This document shows positions 21,423 through 32,894 of a stretch of DNA of 64,000 bases, in pieces. Every line of letters begins with the position of its first letter. Position 1 is the first letter of the stretch. The position numbers were made by a program, and so were the translations under genes. The DNA comes from Ichthyophis bannanicus (lineage: Eukaryota; Chordata; Amphibia; Gymnophiona; Ichthyophiidae). The notes under the pieces were generated by a model. The model searched no databases. It had not been told where the DNA came from and saw only the letters and a list, made by a program, of their open reading frames with translations. The stretch covers positions 2,108,001 to 2,172,000 of the forward strand of contig CM066047.1 in NCBI GenBank assembly GCA_033557465.1, read 5' to 3'.

Positions 21423-22299
21423 ATGAGGAATGACATCTGCTATGAAATTTTCTTTATGAAAGGCTCTAAATTTTCTTGTCTTACAATTAGGGGCATGTTT
21501 ACTAAAAACTGCTAATTAGCGCGCCGCAAAATAGCGCACTAAAAGCGGTACTTAAGAGCGCTTAAACGCCCCGCAAACGTGCGATGAAGCCCCGCACACT
21601 TGCGCGTCACAGTAACGGGTGCCGCACAAGTACGTGCCCGCAAATGTCTGATAGAGGCGTGGAAAGGCTAACGGAGGGCGGAGGAAGGCCCCGGAGGGGC
21701 GGAGAGAAGGGGTTAATGGGCGGGGAAGGGGAGGGGAGAGGCGCCCTGCACATTATCGGGGCTGAATTTCCAAAGAAAAATAGCGCGAGTGAATCACTCG
21801 CGTTAGAATGCATTTAAAGGGAAGAGAAACCATTTCCGTCAGCAATGTACAGCAAAACCGGGGAAACCTGAAAAACGTGAGCAGTGTGATACATGTGCAC
21901 AGCACAAAAGTGCAATTATAAATAGAAAATGACCACCACAAAAATATGAAAAATAGTAATTCAGTTGGGGAACAGTTATAGTGATGGGCAAAACTAGATA
22001 ACACACCCAGGAAAGCTCCAAAAAAAAGGAAATGAGTTATGGAAAGGTGTACGGAGCGGAGACCCGTCCAGAAAACATTTCCCTTTTTCTGGAGCTGTCC
22101 TGGGAGTGTTATCTAGGGGTGCCCATTAATATCACTGTTGCCCAGCTTGGGTATATGTTTTCCCCCTTTGTTCCGTGGTCATTCCCGGGTTTTATTTGCA
22201 CGTTTGTCACCACACAGGGTGAAGGAGCCCACAGTAAAAATGCATACAGCAGGGTTTGTGACTCCATCCTGCCAGGTTTACTACCTCCAGGGGCTGCAC

Positions 22300-22420
22300 T
22301 GTCTCTGTGGCCATAGTGTGGTGCAGAGGACATAGCCATGACCTCTAGGACTAGAAGGCCAGAGGTTCAAATCCCAGCTGGGGCACTTGCCAGCCCCGTC
22401 CATATATTTTACCCACCACT
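22300..22420 (+). repeat. tRNA-like module 1 in the Harbinger-like element
   Basis: A perfect B box, GGTTCAAATCC (22364-22374), lies downstream of a weak A-box-like stretch. It is followed by CAGCTGGGGC and, after a spacer, ATATATTTTACCCACC. Module 2 has the same layout, so the two are diverged duplicates. Cloverleaf pairing was not tested. Confidence 0.5.
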
Positions 22421-22754
22421 AAACAAAGATAGAGCAGACACCCCTGTATTGCAGGGAACATAAGCATGGGGGAAACACCCATATGTTACCCAACACCACA
22501 CACACACCACAACAATGGGCATACCTACAGCCAAGTCCCCCAAATGCAGTCCCGTACTGCCACATTGCAATCAGGTCATCTGCCTTTTCTGAGAGAAGCT
22601 CATGCCAGCATGTTGGCGCACGAGTACATGTGGTGCAGGGGGCAGTGGCAGCTAGCCACAGAGGACAGAGGCCAAGCCATGTGCAGGCTGGCACAGTCCA
22701 CTGCAACACACAGGCCCTGCCGGATCCACAGGCATGGACGTTCCAGGGAATCCA

Positions 22755-22875
22755 GCCAATCTGTGGCTACAAGGTGGTGCAGTGCACACAGACAGTGCAT
22801 ACAAGAACAGAAGGTCACAGGTTCAAAGCCCAGCTGGGGCTACCGCCAATCCTTCCCACATATTTTTCCCACAGC
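22755..22875 (+). repeat. tRNA-like module 2 in the Harbinger-like element
   Basis: It carries GGTTCAAAGCC at 22821-22831, then CAGCTGGGGC and ACATATTTTTCCCAC. The upstream half (GTGGCTACAAGGTGGTGCAG) matches GTGGCCATAGTGTGGTGCAG of module 1. The two lie about 456 bp apart. Confidence 0.5.
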
Positions 22876-24737
22876 TACACAGTGATAGTAAGGACAAACC
22901 TTTCGTGGCGAGGACATATGCAATGGTACTACGTCTATCTTTTACCCCACTGAGCACAGACACCATGTACAGGGGCAGTACCTAGAGCAGAATCTCCCAA
23001 ATGCAGTCCTGGTGGGCCACACACCAGTCAGGGTCCATGCTGCCACTCATACAAATGCCTGTGCTGTATAGCTATGCACCACCCCCATGGCATGTAGATG
23101 TAGCTCATGCATATTCATGAGGAACAGCAGGTAAACCCGATCAGTGTGATGCACACCTGGACTGGAGTTGGGAATCTCTGCCGTAAAGCAGCAGCCAACA
23201 GGGGCAGACACACCCACACCCACAGGCCCCATTGGCCAATGTCTCCTGGAGAGGCAGAACATTGGACCCTGCGTGCATCTCCCAATACTAGCACCTGCAT
23301 ACCCTAGCAATGGAACCCTACACCTGAGGTATACAGTACACAGCTCTGAGACGCTTGCTAGGAGTACTGGCAGATAGATATCCATACGTTACGCACATAC
23401 TGCTAGTTGACCCCATCCGAACAATCGGTGTGGTGTTTGCGGTGCGTGCTCCAGCCCTTGCCTCTGACGGTGTTTACCACCCTGGGGAGTGACCCCCAGC
23501 AGTACTGCGTAGCATATCCATGCCTTGCCGTGCCCAGCACCAGTTTGGTGGGCAAGGCTAATTACCTCCTCAATAGTAGCACCATGATGGCATAGGTGTG
23601 GAATTGTGTGTCTGTCTATACAGTGGGTGTTGGCTGCATGCCCCTTCCACAGCCCACACTGCCAACACTGTTGCCAGTATTGGCCTGCCAATGTGCATAA
23701 TGAGTAGCAAGGGACCATGGGTATATCTCAGACAGAGTGGACTGACCAGGATGCAGCTGCACAGGGCATAGTAGTGCCCGGCCACCACCTACACAGACAG
23801 GGTGACCTCTGTATGTGCTGCTGGGGGATCACTCTCACCCTGAGTGTGCAGTGACGGCAGCATGGCTAGGCACCCCCATAGTGCTATATTGTGATTCTCC
23901 CATGTGATATGTATGGGTGTCCTGTGGGGGCCTCTTCATGGACTTATCTGTCTGTGTGTGCTGCCACCCCAGTTGTGGGTGCATGCATGTCCATCAGGAC
24001 CAGCCAGCAGACTGTTCACAGCTGATATGTGTTGTGATGGAGTGCCTTGCAGGGTGCAGTGGCTGATGGCTTGCTGCAGGTGAATATCAGATAGTGGTGG
24101 GGTGCATCTTTGAATATCCAGGCCTAATGTCTGTCTGATATTGTGTTATGGATGTGTGTGGAGCTGCTTGGACTGCGCTGTAGGGTGTCTGTTCCCTAGC
24201 AGGACTGGGGTTGATGGTCCACTCTACTGCCATCGGGGTGGGGATCTGTTGAGGGGAAGCCCTGTTTTATCCACCTGGGGGTCCATGGGGTGGGGGTCCC
24301 CACTAACTGAGCCAGACAGAGATCTCCAAAATGTTTATGCAGCACCTACCTATTCCACAGGTTATTGCTGCTTTGGAGCTCTGACATGGCCGCATTCGGC
24401 CATGGCTGGTGTTGTGGACCTGGTCCTGGGCGCAACATCTCACACTCAGGGTGAGCACAGTAACCGCACAATGTGATGGTGTTTAGCTACTCTTTGCCGT
24501 TTGTCCACCCACTCAGGACACCCTACCAGGCCGAGGTGCTGTGTGGGTGCACACGGACACTTCCCCCTACCAGGCCGGGGAGCTTTAGGGGTGCATCTCC
24601 CATCCTGTGTTCAATCGTGGACAGCTGATTTGCATGTGCAGTGCATCATGGGTACGGGTGGTTCACAACAGCAGACTGTCAGTGAGGTGACGTACAGGCT
24701 ATCTGCAGCCAGCCAGGGGCTGCTTACAGCTATAGAG

Positions 24738-24806
24738 CTGTAGCCCAATGGTTACGTCACTGCCTGTGCAGCCAGATGTCATGGGTTCAAACCCACAGTG
24801 GGGTTA
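24738..24806 (+). repeat. tRNA-like module 3 in the Harbinger-like element
   Basis: It has an A box, TAGCCCAATGG (24741-24751), and a B box, GGTTCAAACCC (24784-24794), 32 bp apart. It ends in CACAGTGGGG. This is the most tRNA-like of the five by spacing. Confidence 0.55.
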
Positions 24807-25159
24807 TGTGATAGGGGTGTCCACAGATTTATTTTAATTTACTGTACATATGTTGCTGCCAGCAATACCACCCTCAGCGTACTGTACCCATAAGGTGCCT
24901 CTGAGGGTGCTTTATGGGGCGCCCTATAGGGCACGTTACGGTTGCCAGCCATATAGGGTGCACTATACATTATCCTGTGTCGCAACATACATGCTGCCCT
25001 ATAGGGGACATTCTAGGGTGCCTTGGCGGACGGTGCACTGTAACATGTGCCTTATGGGCCGCCTTATATTAATATGCTGTGAGAGTGCGTTTGCTAGTAG
25101 TTATCACAAAATAAAATTAGAAAGCCTCCTACAGCACTCCACAACATATAACATACTGC

Positions 25160-25250
25160 CTCAGCTAGCCTTTTTCACTGGGCATTGTGAGGGATCGAAC
25201 CCCTGGTCCCTGCACCATTGGTCAGTGTCTTAACCATTGTGCTGTGGCTG
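25160..25250 (-). repeat. tRNA-like module 4 in the Harbinger-like element
   Basis: On the minus strand a B box, GGTTCGATCCC (25191-25201), follows an A-box-like GCACAATGGTTAAGAC. The flanks repeat in module 5. Confidence 0.5.
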
Positions 25251-25316
25251 TGTTCCTTTGCTTTGGCATCAGTGCGCCGCCTTATGCCCATCAGCGCGCC
25301 ACCTCCTGCTGCCCAC

Positions 25317-25472
25317 AATTAGTGCGCCGCCTTGTGCCGCCCAAAAAGAACAGTGCGCCGCCTTGTGCCGCCCAAAAAGAACAGTGCGCCGCCTTGTGCC
25401 GCCCGGATAGTACAGTGCGCCGCCTTATGCCGTACAAAACGAACAGTGTGCCGCCTTATGCCGTCCAAAAGT
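25317..25472 (+). repeat. 31-bp tandem repeat, about five units
   Basis: The unit begins AGTGCGCCGCCTTGTGCCGC and ends AAAAAGAAC. The first units are nearly identical and the later ones diverge (CTTATGCCGTACAAAAC). The stop-free frames across it are repeat artefacts. Confidence 0.85.
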
Positions 25473-25511
25473 ACTTTGCCTCCTGAACCACTTTTACACA
25501 TTCAAAGTGTT

Positions 25512-25605
25512 GCCTCAGCTGGCCTTTTTGTTGCGCACAATGGGGGATTGAACCTGTGGCCCCTGCACCATTGGTTAGTGTGTTCACCGTTGTGCTACAG
25601 CTCTG
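25512..25605 (-). repeat. tRNA-like module 5 in the Harbinger-like element
   Basis: It is a diverged duplicate of module 4 (GGTTCAATCCC, 25544-25554, minus strand). It shares the flank GCCTCAGCTGGCCTTTTT and the phrase CCTGCACCATTGGT. The 31-bp tandem repeat lies between the two copies. Confidence 0.5.
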
Positions 25606-25793
25606 TTCTGATATGTGCTCAGCAGCGCCCCGCTTAGCCTTCCCACGCGCTAATGTGGGCCCCGCAAATTAGCGCGACGCGCACACGTACGGTCGGGTTT
25701 TTTTCTTCTTTCTGCCTGAACCGCCCACTCCTTATATGGCACACGTACACTACCGCGGCCCCGCACGTTAGGAATGTTTAGTAAACATGCCCC

Positions 25794-26816
25794 TTAGTTT
25801 CTAATTGGTGAGAAAGAGTTTTCAAATGTAAAGTGATAGATATCACGTAATGATCTGACCATGGTACAGGAGATATTTTTGGAATTGAGATTTGGGGGCT
25901 TGTTTGCAAAGCTGCGGTAGCGGTTCGCGATCGTTATCGGAGCCGCGACCCCATTGATTTCAATGGGGCCCGGCTCCGATAACGACCGCGAACCGCTACC
26001 GCGGCTTTGTAAACAAGCCCCTTGGTTTAGAGCTGAAAGATGCTTTGGATGGAAAATCATATCTGGAATAGAACCATGTTGATGTGTTGGTAGAGTAATT
26101 GCCTGTTTATAATCTAAAGATTCTAAAACTTTAATTTAAGTTCCTTACCTCCTAAGGAATCCAGAGCTTTCTTAAAAGTCACCCAAAGCAATTAATGGTT
26201 TAAGGGGCAAGCTGTGTGAACAAATTAATTCAAGAATTGTTGACAGTTGATCTTTTGTAGCAATAGGTGGTCTGTAATTAAGACAGATACTGAGGTGGTG
26301 ATTTGATATCACCATTGAATTTGTATCAGATGAATTATTGATTATAACAGTTTTAAATTTGAAAATTTTACCTGCAAGGATTAGAATTCCACCACCTCTT
26401 TTGTGTTCTCTATGAGAAGTAAATGCTTCAAAATCATTAGGAGTAATTTGGTTGATAATGACCTGGTCTGTATCTTTTAACCAAGTTTCCGTTATGCATA
26501 TAATATCAATTTTTTGGTCTATGATGTAATCATATATAGTATTTAGTTTGTTTCTTACAGATCTTGCATTAATTAGTACACAACAAATGGGGGAATTAAG
26601 AGTTGGATTATTCTTGGTAGGCTTAGATGGGGGAGGGGGGGAAGGAATCTTGGTTGGTCCTTTGTTTTTATTCCTATAGAGTTTCTGTTTATTGAGGTTA
26701 TTATCACTTGTGTGCGTATGCATTAAAGAGCTTAGAATTAAATTGTTGGGTAGAGTTTGTTGGGTAAGGAATATCATATTAAAATATAGAAGAATGAATT
26801 GGTAAATTGTATGCAT
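25794..26816 (-). pseudogene. L2 apurinic-type endonuclease region, broken
   Basis: 26172-26816 carries CCVLINARSVRNKLNTIYDY, ICITETWLKDTDQVIINQI, HREHKRGGGILILAGK and LIALGDF, the N-terminal and central blocks of the LINE endonuclease. The C-terminal block, with a serine-aspartate-histidine motif like SDHH, falls near 25850 after the MITE. It matches the start of the intact L2 frame (VPWSDHH) in degraded form. The copy is not functional. Confidence 0.7.
25895..26021. mobile_element. Fully palindromic MITE, copy 1 (127 bp)
   Basis: It starts GGGGCTTGTTTGCAAAGC and ends with the complementary sequence. The arms extend to the centre (CCCATTGATTTCAATGGG), so the whole element is one imperfect palindrome. 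TTG flanks both sides and may be a 3-bp target duplication. A second copy is at 38907-39034. Confidence 0.85.
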
Positions 26817-27300
26817 GTTTGCAGTTATTAAAAACTATTTAAAATTACGAAAAGATCAAGAGAGATTACTTTTCTGTAAATTAATTGTTAATAATTATTA
26901 CAATACTTTGAAAGGAGGATATTATTGTGATTTAGATTTTTAGAATGGGTTCTTTAGATGCAGGAGATTGTGAATTATTTAAATTCTAGTGTAAAGAAAA
27001 GCCGAATATGTTTTATAAAAGATATCATCTTGATGGCTTACCCTGAGGTTTTCGGAAGGTTATTCATGTCAGTTAGAACTTCTGATATTCTGCCAAATCA
27101 TCCCGCGCCTAAGGACCACACCAAAGGGCCCTCTGGCGAGGTCCTCAGGCGTGGGCGCGCCCGATGGCGCTTTACTTTTAAAGCCAGTCACCAGCGCTGC
27201 TTAGTGGAGCGATCAGGCTTGCCCAGCTCAATCGGCACAGATAACAGCTGATTTCAATGGCAGCAGTGATGTCACTCTTCAGCTCTGCTCGGTTATTAAC

Positions 27301-28210
27301 GTTATTACCTGAGCAGTCCATCTATTTCAGGCTGAGCCAATACGAGTTGTGTGGTGATATGCTCTTCCTTTACGGAACGTTTCCCAGTGGTGCAGTTGGG
27401 TAGTGTTTATTTTCAAAGGTTTTTAGACCGTACACTGGAATGTCTTTTTCTTTCATGGAATCTTTTCCCATAATGACATTGGATAATACGACTTTCCTGA
27501 ATGCTGAATGCTTCCCAGTGATGGCAATGGGTGGTGTATCCTTTCCCTCACTAAACCTCTAGCTTTGGCCTTCTCTCACCGAATCTCTCCCCTGTACATA
27601 CTCATGTGCTGGGCTTAATCTTCTCAGGAGATATCACTTGGGGATAAAGGGTCACATAATAGCACTGCACAACACTGAACAGTATAGACCAGGACTTGAC
27701 AAATCAGAAATTGCACCTGGCACCTTGGATTTTATGTCCCTGAAAGTTTCAGTTTCTGCTAATGCTGCAGTGAAAATACAGCGCTGCTAACTTCCTCGCC
27801 ATGATCAAGAGCTTGAGCCACATGGTGAAGAAGTTGAAACAACACGATCAGGCTAAACGTCTTTCACCCAGTGGCTCAAGCTGTTTGCAGAAAGCCAAAT
27901 GCAGTGATGAGGTTAGCAGCAGAAACAGCAAGCATACAGAGAGAGAAACTAGGCGAAGGCTCAGAGGGCTGACAGAGAGAGACTGGGGGACAGGGGAGGG
28001 CTCAACGAGAGAGAGAGACTGGATGAAGGCTGGGGGTGACTCATAGATGCTCTTCAAGAGACTTTAGAATGAGAAGGAGATGGGGACACACTGATTGTCT
28101 AATCTTATACTTACATCCTGCCCTTTTAGTCCCATGGGACCACCCAGAGCAACCTATAACAAATGGAAATACAATTTCATAAAGATAAATTGGAAAATAC
28201 AATATACTAT
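27301..28210. other. No recognised gene
   Basis: No convincing coding frame or element end is seen in 27301-28050. 28054-28210 (ATCCTGCCCTTTTAG, AACCTATAACAAATGG on the plus strand) resembles an inverted LINE 3' end but is too short to classify. Confidence 0.3.
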
Positions 28211-28324
28211 GGAGAAATTTGATCTTACCTGCTAATTTTCTTTCCTTGAGCCCAATCAAGCCAGTCGAGAAGGCAAGGTTTATGCCCGTCAACCAGCAGA
28301 TGGGGAACAGACTTAAGAGGTATG

Positions 28325-28973
28325 GGGGTCATTTTAGAAACCCTATTTGTGTTTTGGACATCCAAAAACAGGCATAGAGACATCCAAAGCACAGAGACAG
28401 TTTCCAGAGCCAGTTTAAAAGCCAGCTCTGGGGATTTCCCAAGCCTGAGGATGTCCAAATCTGAATAGGGGTGTGGTGGAAACATAGCCATGGCATTCCC
28501 AGGAACCTGGAGGCATGGCCAGGGAGTTCCTATGATTCTAGACATTCCCACCTGACCACAGAAATGTCATGGACATCTGGCATCATGTTGAACTTTAGAC
28601 CTGCTCTAAGGCACGAATAGCAACAAGCAAGCATATGAAAAGTGCTTGTTTTAGCTGGAAAATATCCAAAGGGTGTAGAGAAGAAAGCACTCTATCATCC
28701 CCAGTGCTCAGTACAATTTCAACTATAGTAGCAGCGAGATTTGAACCATGGCTGCCCTGTTCCTAACCCATTATTCTAACAGTTATGCTATCTTAGACAT
28801 CTGGGTTCTGAAATAGGATTCTGGAGACGCCTCTGCAGACATCCCTATCGGGCATGTCCATGTTTGTGAAAACATGTCTGTACCTGAATGTACCTGCATT
28901 TTTTCCAGAAGTTCTGGCTTAGACATCCCAGATTGCACTTGGACAGATCTTCTAAAATTCCCTCCATGTGTTG
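28325..28973. mobile_element. MITE-like element with a tRNA-like insert, nested in DIRS C
   Basis: The left end reads GGGGGTCATTTTAGAA. The right end inverted reads GGAGGGAATTTTAGAA, giving matching but imperfect terminal repeats. Between the DIRS terminal repeat and the internal complementary region this is extra DNA. The interior repeats the word GGACATCC and its variants. It contains a tRNA-like block. Confidence 0.5.
28728..28795 (-). repeat. tRNA-like block inside the MITE
   Basis: The minus strand reads GATAGCATAACTGTTAGAA (A-box region) and, further on, GGTTCAAATCTCGC (B box). The spacing is close to that of a tRNA gene. Arm pairing was not checked. It is more likely a SINE or tRNA pseudogene than a working tRNA. 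Confidence 0.45.
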
Positions 28974-29159
28974 TGCTCTTTAAAGGACACTATTCAGCTA
29001 TTTGCTCTTTTATCATTTCTATATTAGAGAAATACTAAAAACAACACACATTTCCTCAAGAACCTGCACCCAAAATACACATCCTTGAGAAAAACTAGGC
29101 AGCCCTCAAGGTGTCTCCTTAAACAGAGTTCATGATCAAAGCATAAATATTACCCAGGA

Positions 29160-29262
29160 GGGACTTCTGGATTGGACTTAAGGAAAGAAAATTAGCAGGT
29201 AAGACCAAATTTCTCCTTCCTTATCTTCCACCAGACCAGTCCAGAATTCATGGGATGTAACA
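29160..29262. repeat. Internal complementary region of DIRS C
   Basis: The left half (CTTAAGGAAAGAAAATTAGC, AGGTAAGACC) is the reverse complement of the left terminus at 28211-28260. The right half (CCACCAGACCAGTCCAGAAT) is the expected complement of a right terminus, which is missing here but has a relative at 55800-55838. Confidence 0.7.
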
Positions 29263-29580
29263 AAGCAATCCTCAAAGTTGGACAGGATGAAGATACCCCT
29301 GGCTCTAAACACCCTGGCTCCAAAGAATGCATCCTCTTTGGCCTATCTAATCTATAGTGCTCAGCAAAGGAATTCAATGAAGACCATATTGCTGACTGGA
29401 AAATCTCCACCAGAGAATTTACTTGCATCTCAGCTCAAGAGGTGAGCATCCTCCTGGTTGACTTGACCTTGAGATTCTTTAGAGGCATGCGACCCTTGAG
29501 AAGATAAACTGACCCAATAGCCTCCTTAATCCAATGGGCACAGTAAGCCTTAGTAGCAGCTTTGCTCTTCTTTGGTCCAG
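29192..29580 (-). pseudogene. DIRS C tyrosine recombinase, C-terminal part
   Basis: The frame reads IGSVYLLKGRM, then IFQSAIWSSLNSFAEHYRLD and ALLHPMNSG, aligning with residues about 408-480 of the DIRS B recombinase. The catalytic tyrosine (EHYRLD) is kept. The His-x-x-Arg motif is degraded (KSTRR). A stop lies between the two blocks. Confidence 0.65.
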
Positions 29581-29799
29581 CAAAAGCTACAAACAGATGA
29601 TCCTACTGGTGAAACCCATTGGTCACTTCATGGGTACGAATCATTCTTTGAATTCCCAGTGGACCAAGAAGATGAAACTCATCCCTGCATTTCAGTCTCT
29701 AAAAGGATGCTATTGCCATCTGTTGGTTAATATGGAAGTGTGATAGCTCTGTCAGAGGGAAGAAAACAACTTTCTGTATATAAACTCTCACTTTGGTAA

Positions 29800-30108
29800 A
29801 CCATAGAAAAGGCTCCTGGCAGCACAAGATCTGGAGTTCTGAAATTCTTCTAGGATATTATAATGTCTCTGTATTGCTCCATGATGTGACTGTGCCTTGA
29901 ATATTGTGTACAATTCTGGTTGCCATATCTTAAAAAGGTTATAGCGGAATTAGAAAAAGGTACAAAAATATGGTAAAGAGGATGGAAGGATACCCCTATG
30001 AGGAAAGGCTTGAACAGTTAGAGCTCTTCAACTTGGAAAAAGGACGGCTGAGGGGAAATATGATAGAGGCCTATAAATTAATGAGTGGAGTGCAACTAGC
30101 TGTGGTGG
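29800..30108 (+). mobile_element. CR1 copy D, first segment
   Basis: It encodes the C-terminal region: CLEYCVQFWLPYL-like near 29893, then YPYEERLEQLELFNLEKGR and GNMIEAYKLM (29970-30090). It is cut by L2 copy H and continues at 33060. Confidence 0.85.
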
Positions 30109-30697
30109 TGGTATTGAGCTTCTACTTTCTCCCTCTTGCCAATTCCAACCCCTCCTGCTGCCTCAGTCTCACTCCTTTCTCTCTTTTGAAGTCCACTCCA
30201 TCCGCCTTTTCACTCCACTTCCTCTCCGGGTAGCTGTTATTTATCGACCTCCTGACAAATCTGCTTCTACCTTTCTCGCTGACTTTGACTCGTGGCTTTC
30301 CTTCTTTCTGGATTCCTCTTTCCCCACTCTTATTCTTGGAGATTTTAACATTCATGTTGATAACCCCTCTGATCCTCATGCTTTAAAGCTCCTCTCCCTT
30401 ACCTCCTCGTTTGACCTCCAACTTTGTTCCACTGCCCCCACTCACCAGCATGGCCACTGCCTTGACCTGATATTTTTCTCTAGTTGCTTACCCTTGAATG
30501 TCTGTTACTCAGTTCTTCCCTTATCTGACCATCACCTTTTAAGCTTTAATCTTCATCACCAGCTGCCTCAGCCTCGTCCTGTCTCCTCCAACCTATTTAG
30601 AAATCTTCATGCTATTGATCCCTTGGTTCTCTCTTCCACTATTTCTTAATCTCTTTCTTCCACTATGTCATCTAAGTCTGTTGACAAAGCAGTAACT

Positions 30698-30868
30698 TCT
30701 TATTTATTTATTTATTTAACATTTCTTATATACCGCGCTCTTTGTCATCAGTGCGGTTTACATTGAAACAATATAACACTTGGTCAATTAAATTAGGCCA
30801 TCGTCTACATAGAACAGGGATTTAACATGGAGGTAAACTTGGGGGAAACTATTTACATTCCTAGTACA
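30698..30868 (-). mobile_element. Short LINE/SINE tail inserted in L2 H
   Basis: It begins with TTATTTATTTATTTATTT and then CTTATATACCGCGCTC and GTGCGGTTTACATTG, an inverted L2-type 3' terminus. The same terminus recurs near 58200 and 61950. Confidence 0.7.
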
Positions 30869-31443
30869 ATAATGCTGCACTCTCCTCTGCTCTGGATGCT
30901 CTCACTCCGCCCATGCCACGCCCTGTGAGATGTTCTGCACCCCAGCCCTGGCTTTCACCTACTACCCACTATCTACGTTCCTGTGCTCATTCAGCTGAGC
31001 ATGCTTGGCTCAAATCCTGCTCCTTTGCAGACTTTCTGCACTTCAAATTCATGCTTGTCTCTTTCCAGTCAGCCATAGCTCTTGCCAAACAAGGCTACTA
31101 TGTCCATCTGACTATCTCTCTTGCCTCTGATCCTCGCCGTCTCTTTACTACTCTCAGCTCTCTTCTCAAAGTGCCTCCACCTCTGATCCCTCCCTCCCTT
31201 TCTGCCCAAACCCTGGCTGACTATTTCCAGGACAAAATCCACAAGATCATCCTCCAATTCCCCACAAAGCCAGCTACTTCCCCTCCTCCTCCTCTTCACT
31301 CCCAACTCTCCACCCCTACCTCTGCTACCCTCTCTTCCTTTCTTGTGATCTCTGAAGAGGAAACTGCACACCTTCCTCCAAACTCACCACCTGCTCCTCT
31401 GATCCTATCCCCACCCGTCTCCTAAGCCCCATCTCCACCACCG

Positions 31444-32894
31444 TTGTCCCTTCCATCTCTCATATTCTCAACCTATCGCTCTCCACTGCAACAGTCCCTG
31501 CAGACTTCAAGCATGCTGTGGTCACACCTCTCCTCAAGAAACCCTCACTTGATCCCACCTGTCCTTCTAATTATCGAACCATCTCTCTCCTTCCCTTCAC
31601 TTCTAAACTACTTGAATGTGCGGTTCACTGCCACTGTCTCGACTTCCTCTCCTCTCATGCCCTTCTTGGATCCTTTACAGTCTGGCTTTCGTCCTTAACA
31701 CTCTACTGAAATGGCTCTTGCCAAAGTCTCCAGTGACTTGTTCCTGGCAAAATCCAAGGGCCTTTACTCTGTCCTCATCCTTCTTGACCTCTCTGCTGCT
31801 TTTGACACTGTTGACCACAACCTTCTCCTTGATACCCTGTCCTCGCTTGGTTTTAGGGGCTCTGTACTATCCTGGTTCTCCTCCTATCTCTCCCATCGCT
31901 CTTTCAGTGTGTGTTCTGGTGGCTCCTCCTCCTCTGCTACCCCGCTCCCAGTTGGTGTACTCCAAGGATCTATCTTGGGTCCGCTCCTTTTCTCTCTCTA
32001 CACCCAGTCCCTTGGTGCGCTTATCTTTTCCCATGGCTTTCAGTACCATCTGTATGCTGATGACTCCCAGATCTACCTCTCTATGCCTGAAATCTCTCCG
32101 GCAATCCAGACTCGGATCTCTGCCTGCCTTTCTGACATTGCTGCCTGGATATCTCATCGCCGCTTGAAATTGAACATGGCCAAGAGTGAACTTCTTATCT
32201 TTCCCCCTAAAACCTCCCCTCCTCTTCCTCCTTTCTCAGTCTCTGTGGATAACTCTGTACTCCTTCCTGTTTCCTCAGCCCGCAATCTTGGAGTTGTCTT
32301 TGACTCCTCTCTCTCCTTCTCCAAACATATCCATCTGATGGCTAAGACATGCCGTTTCTTTCTCTATAACATCAGCAAAATCCGCACTTTCCTTTCTGAA
32401 CACACTACTAAAACACTTATCCACTCCTTAATCACCTCCCGTCTTGACTACTGTAACCTACTCCTTGCTGGTCTCCCTTTGAATCATCTCTCTTTCGTTC
32501 AATCTGTTCAACACTCTGCTGCACGGCTAATCTTCTGCCAGCCTCATCATGCTTATATTACTCCTCTTCTCAAGTCACTTCATTGGCTCTCTATCTGTTT
32601 CCGCATCCAGTTCAAACTTCTCCTACTGACCTATAAATGCATTCACTCTGCGGCTCCTCAGTACCTTTCCTCTCTTATCTCTCCTTACACCCCCCTCGGG
32701 AACTCCGCTCTTCTAGCAAACTGCTTCTATCTGTGCCCTTCTCTTCCACTGCTAACTCCAGACTTCGCTCCTTTTACCTTGCTGCACCTTATGCCTGGAA
32801 CAAACTACCTGTGTCTGTACGCCAGGCACCTTCTCTAACGCTCCTCAAATCCAGGCTGAAACTCAACCTCTTTGCTGCTGCTTTTGGATCTTGA
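31444..32894 (+). pseudogene. L2 H reverse transcriptase, nearly open
   Basis: 31711-32838 is a 375-codon frame. It has [48 protein letters not shown] (catalytic YADD intact), [23 protein letters not shown] and [15 protein letters not shown]. Fingers motifs upstream (KKPSLDPTCPSNYRTISLLP) are in another frame at 31518-31709. The true C-terminus ([17 protein letters not shown]...LKSRLKLNLF) is in the frame 32637-32894. At least two frameshifts therefore break an otherwise good enzyme. It would be the polymerase of target-primed retroposition. Confidence 0.8.

Larger units (their letters stand above)
21490..25793. mobile_element. Harbinger-like non-autonomous DNA transposon (4304 bp) with TTA target duplication
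   Basis: The termini are perfect 17-bp inverted repeats, GGGGCATGTTTACTAAA and its complement. They are flanked by TTA at 21487-21489 and 25794-25796, and the L2 host is continuous without it. Three-base TWA duplications and G-rich ends suit PIF/Harbinger. Subterminal regions are rich in GCGC and CCGC words. I find no transposase or Myb-like frame; the longest frames are about 160 codons and look random. Inside are five tRNA-like modules and a 31-bp tandem repeat, listed separately. Confidence 0.75.
19094..27300 (-). mobile_element. L2-type LINE, antisense, split by two DNA transposons
   Basis: The low-coordinate end is an L2 3' terminus (inverted TATTTATTTATTCAG, GTTTTATATACCACC). Reverse transcriptase lies at 19360-21422 and the endonuclease region at 25794-26816, with a Harbinger-like element (21490-25793) between them. 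A palindromic MITE (25895-26021) sits in the endonuclease. The high-coordinate segment 26817-27300 becomes GC-rich and may be the 5' UTR and promoter, so this may have been near full length. Frames contain a few stops. Confidence 0.75.

Noticed and set aside
22419..24476. Frames of 70-156 codons in the Harbinger-like element as a possible transposase
   Set aside because: None shows a DDE catalytic layout, Myb/SANT domain or consistent composition; they overlap in several frames at once.
24738..24806. Functional tRNA gene
   Set aside because: A and B boxes are present, but I could not confirm acceptor or anticodon arms, and related blocks occur as diverged duplicates inside a transposon.
25317..25500. 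CRISPR-like array (repeated 31-mers)
   Set aside because: Units are directly adjacent without spacers, in a vertebrate transposon; it is an ordinary tandem repeat.
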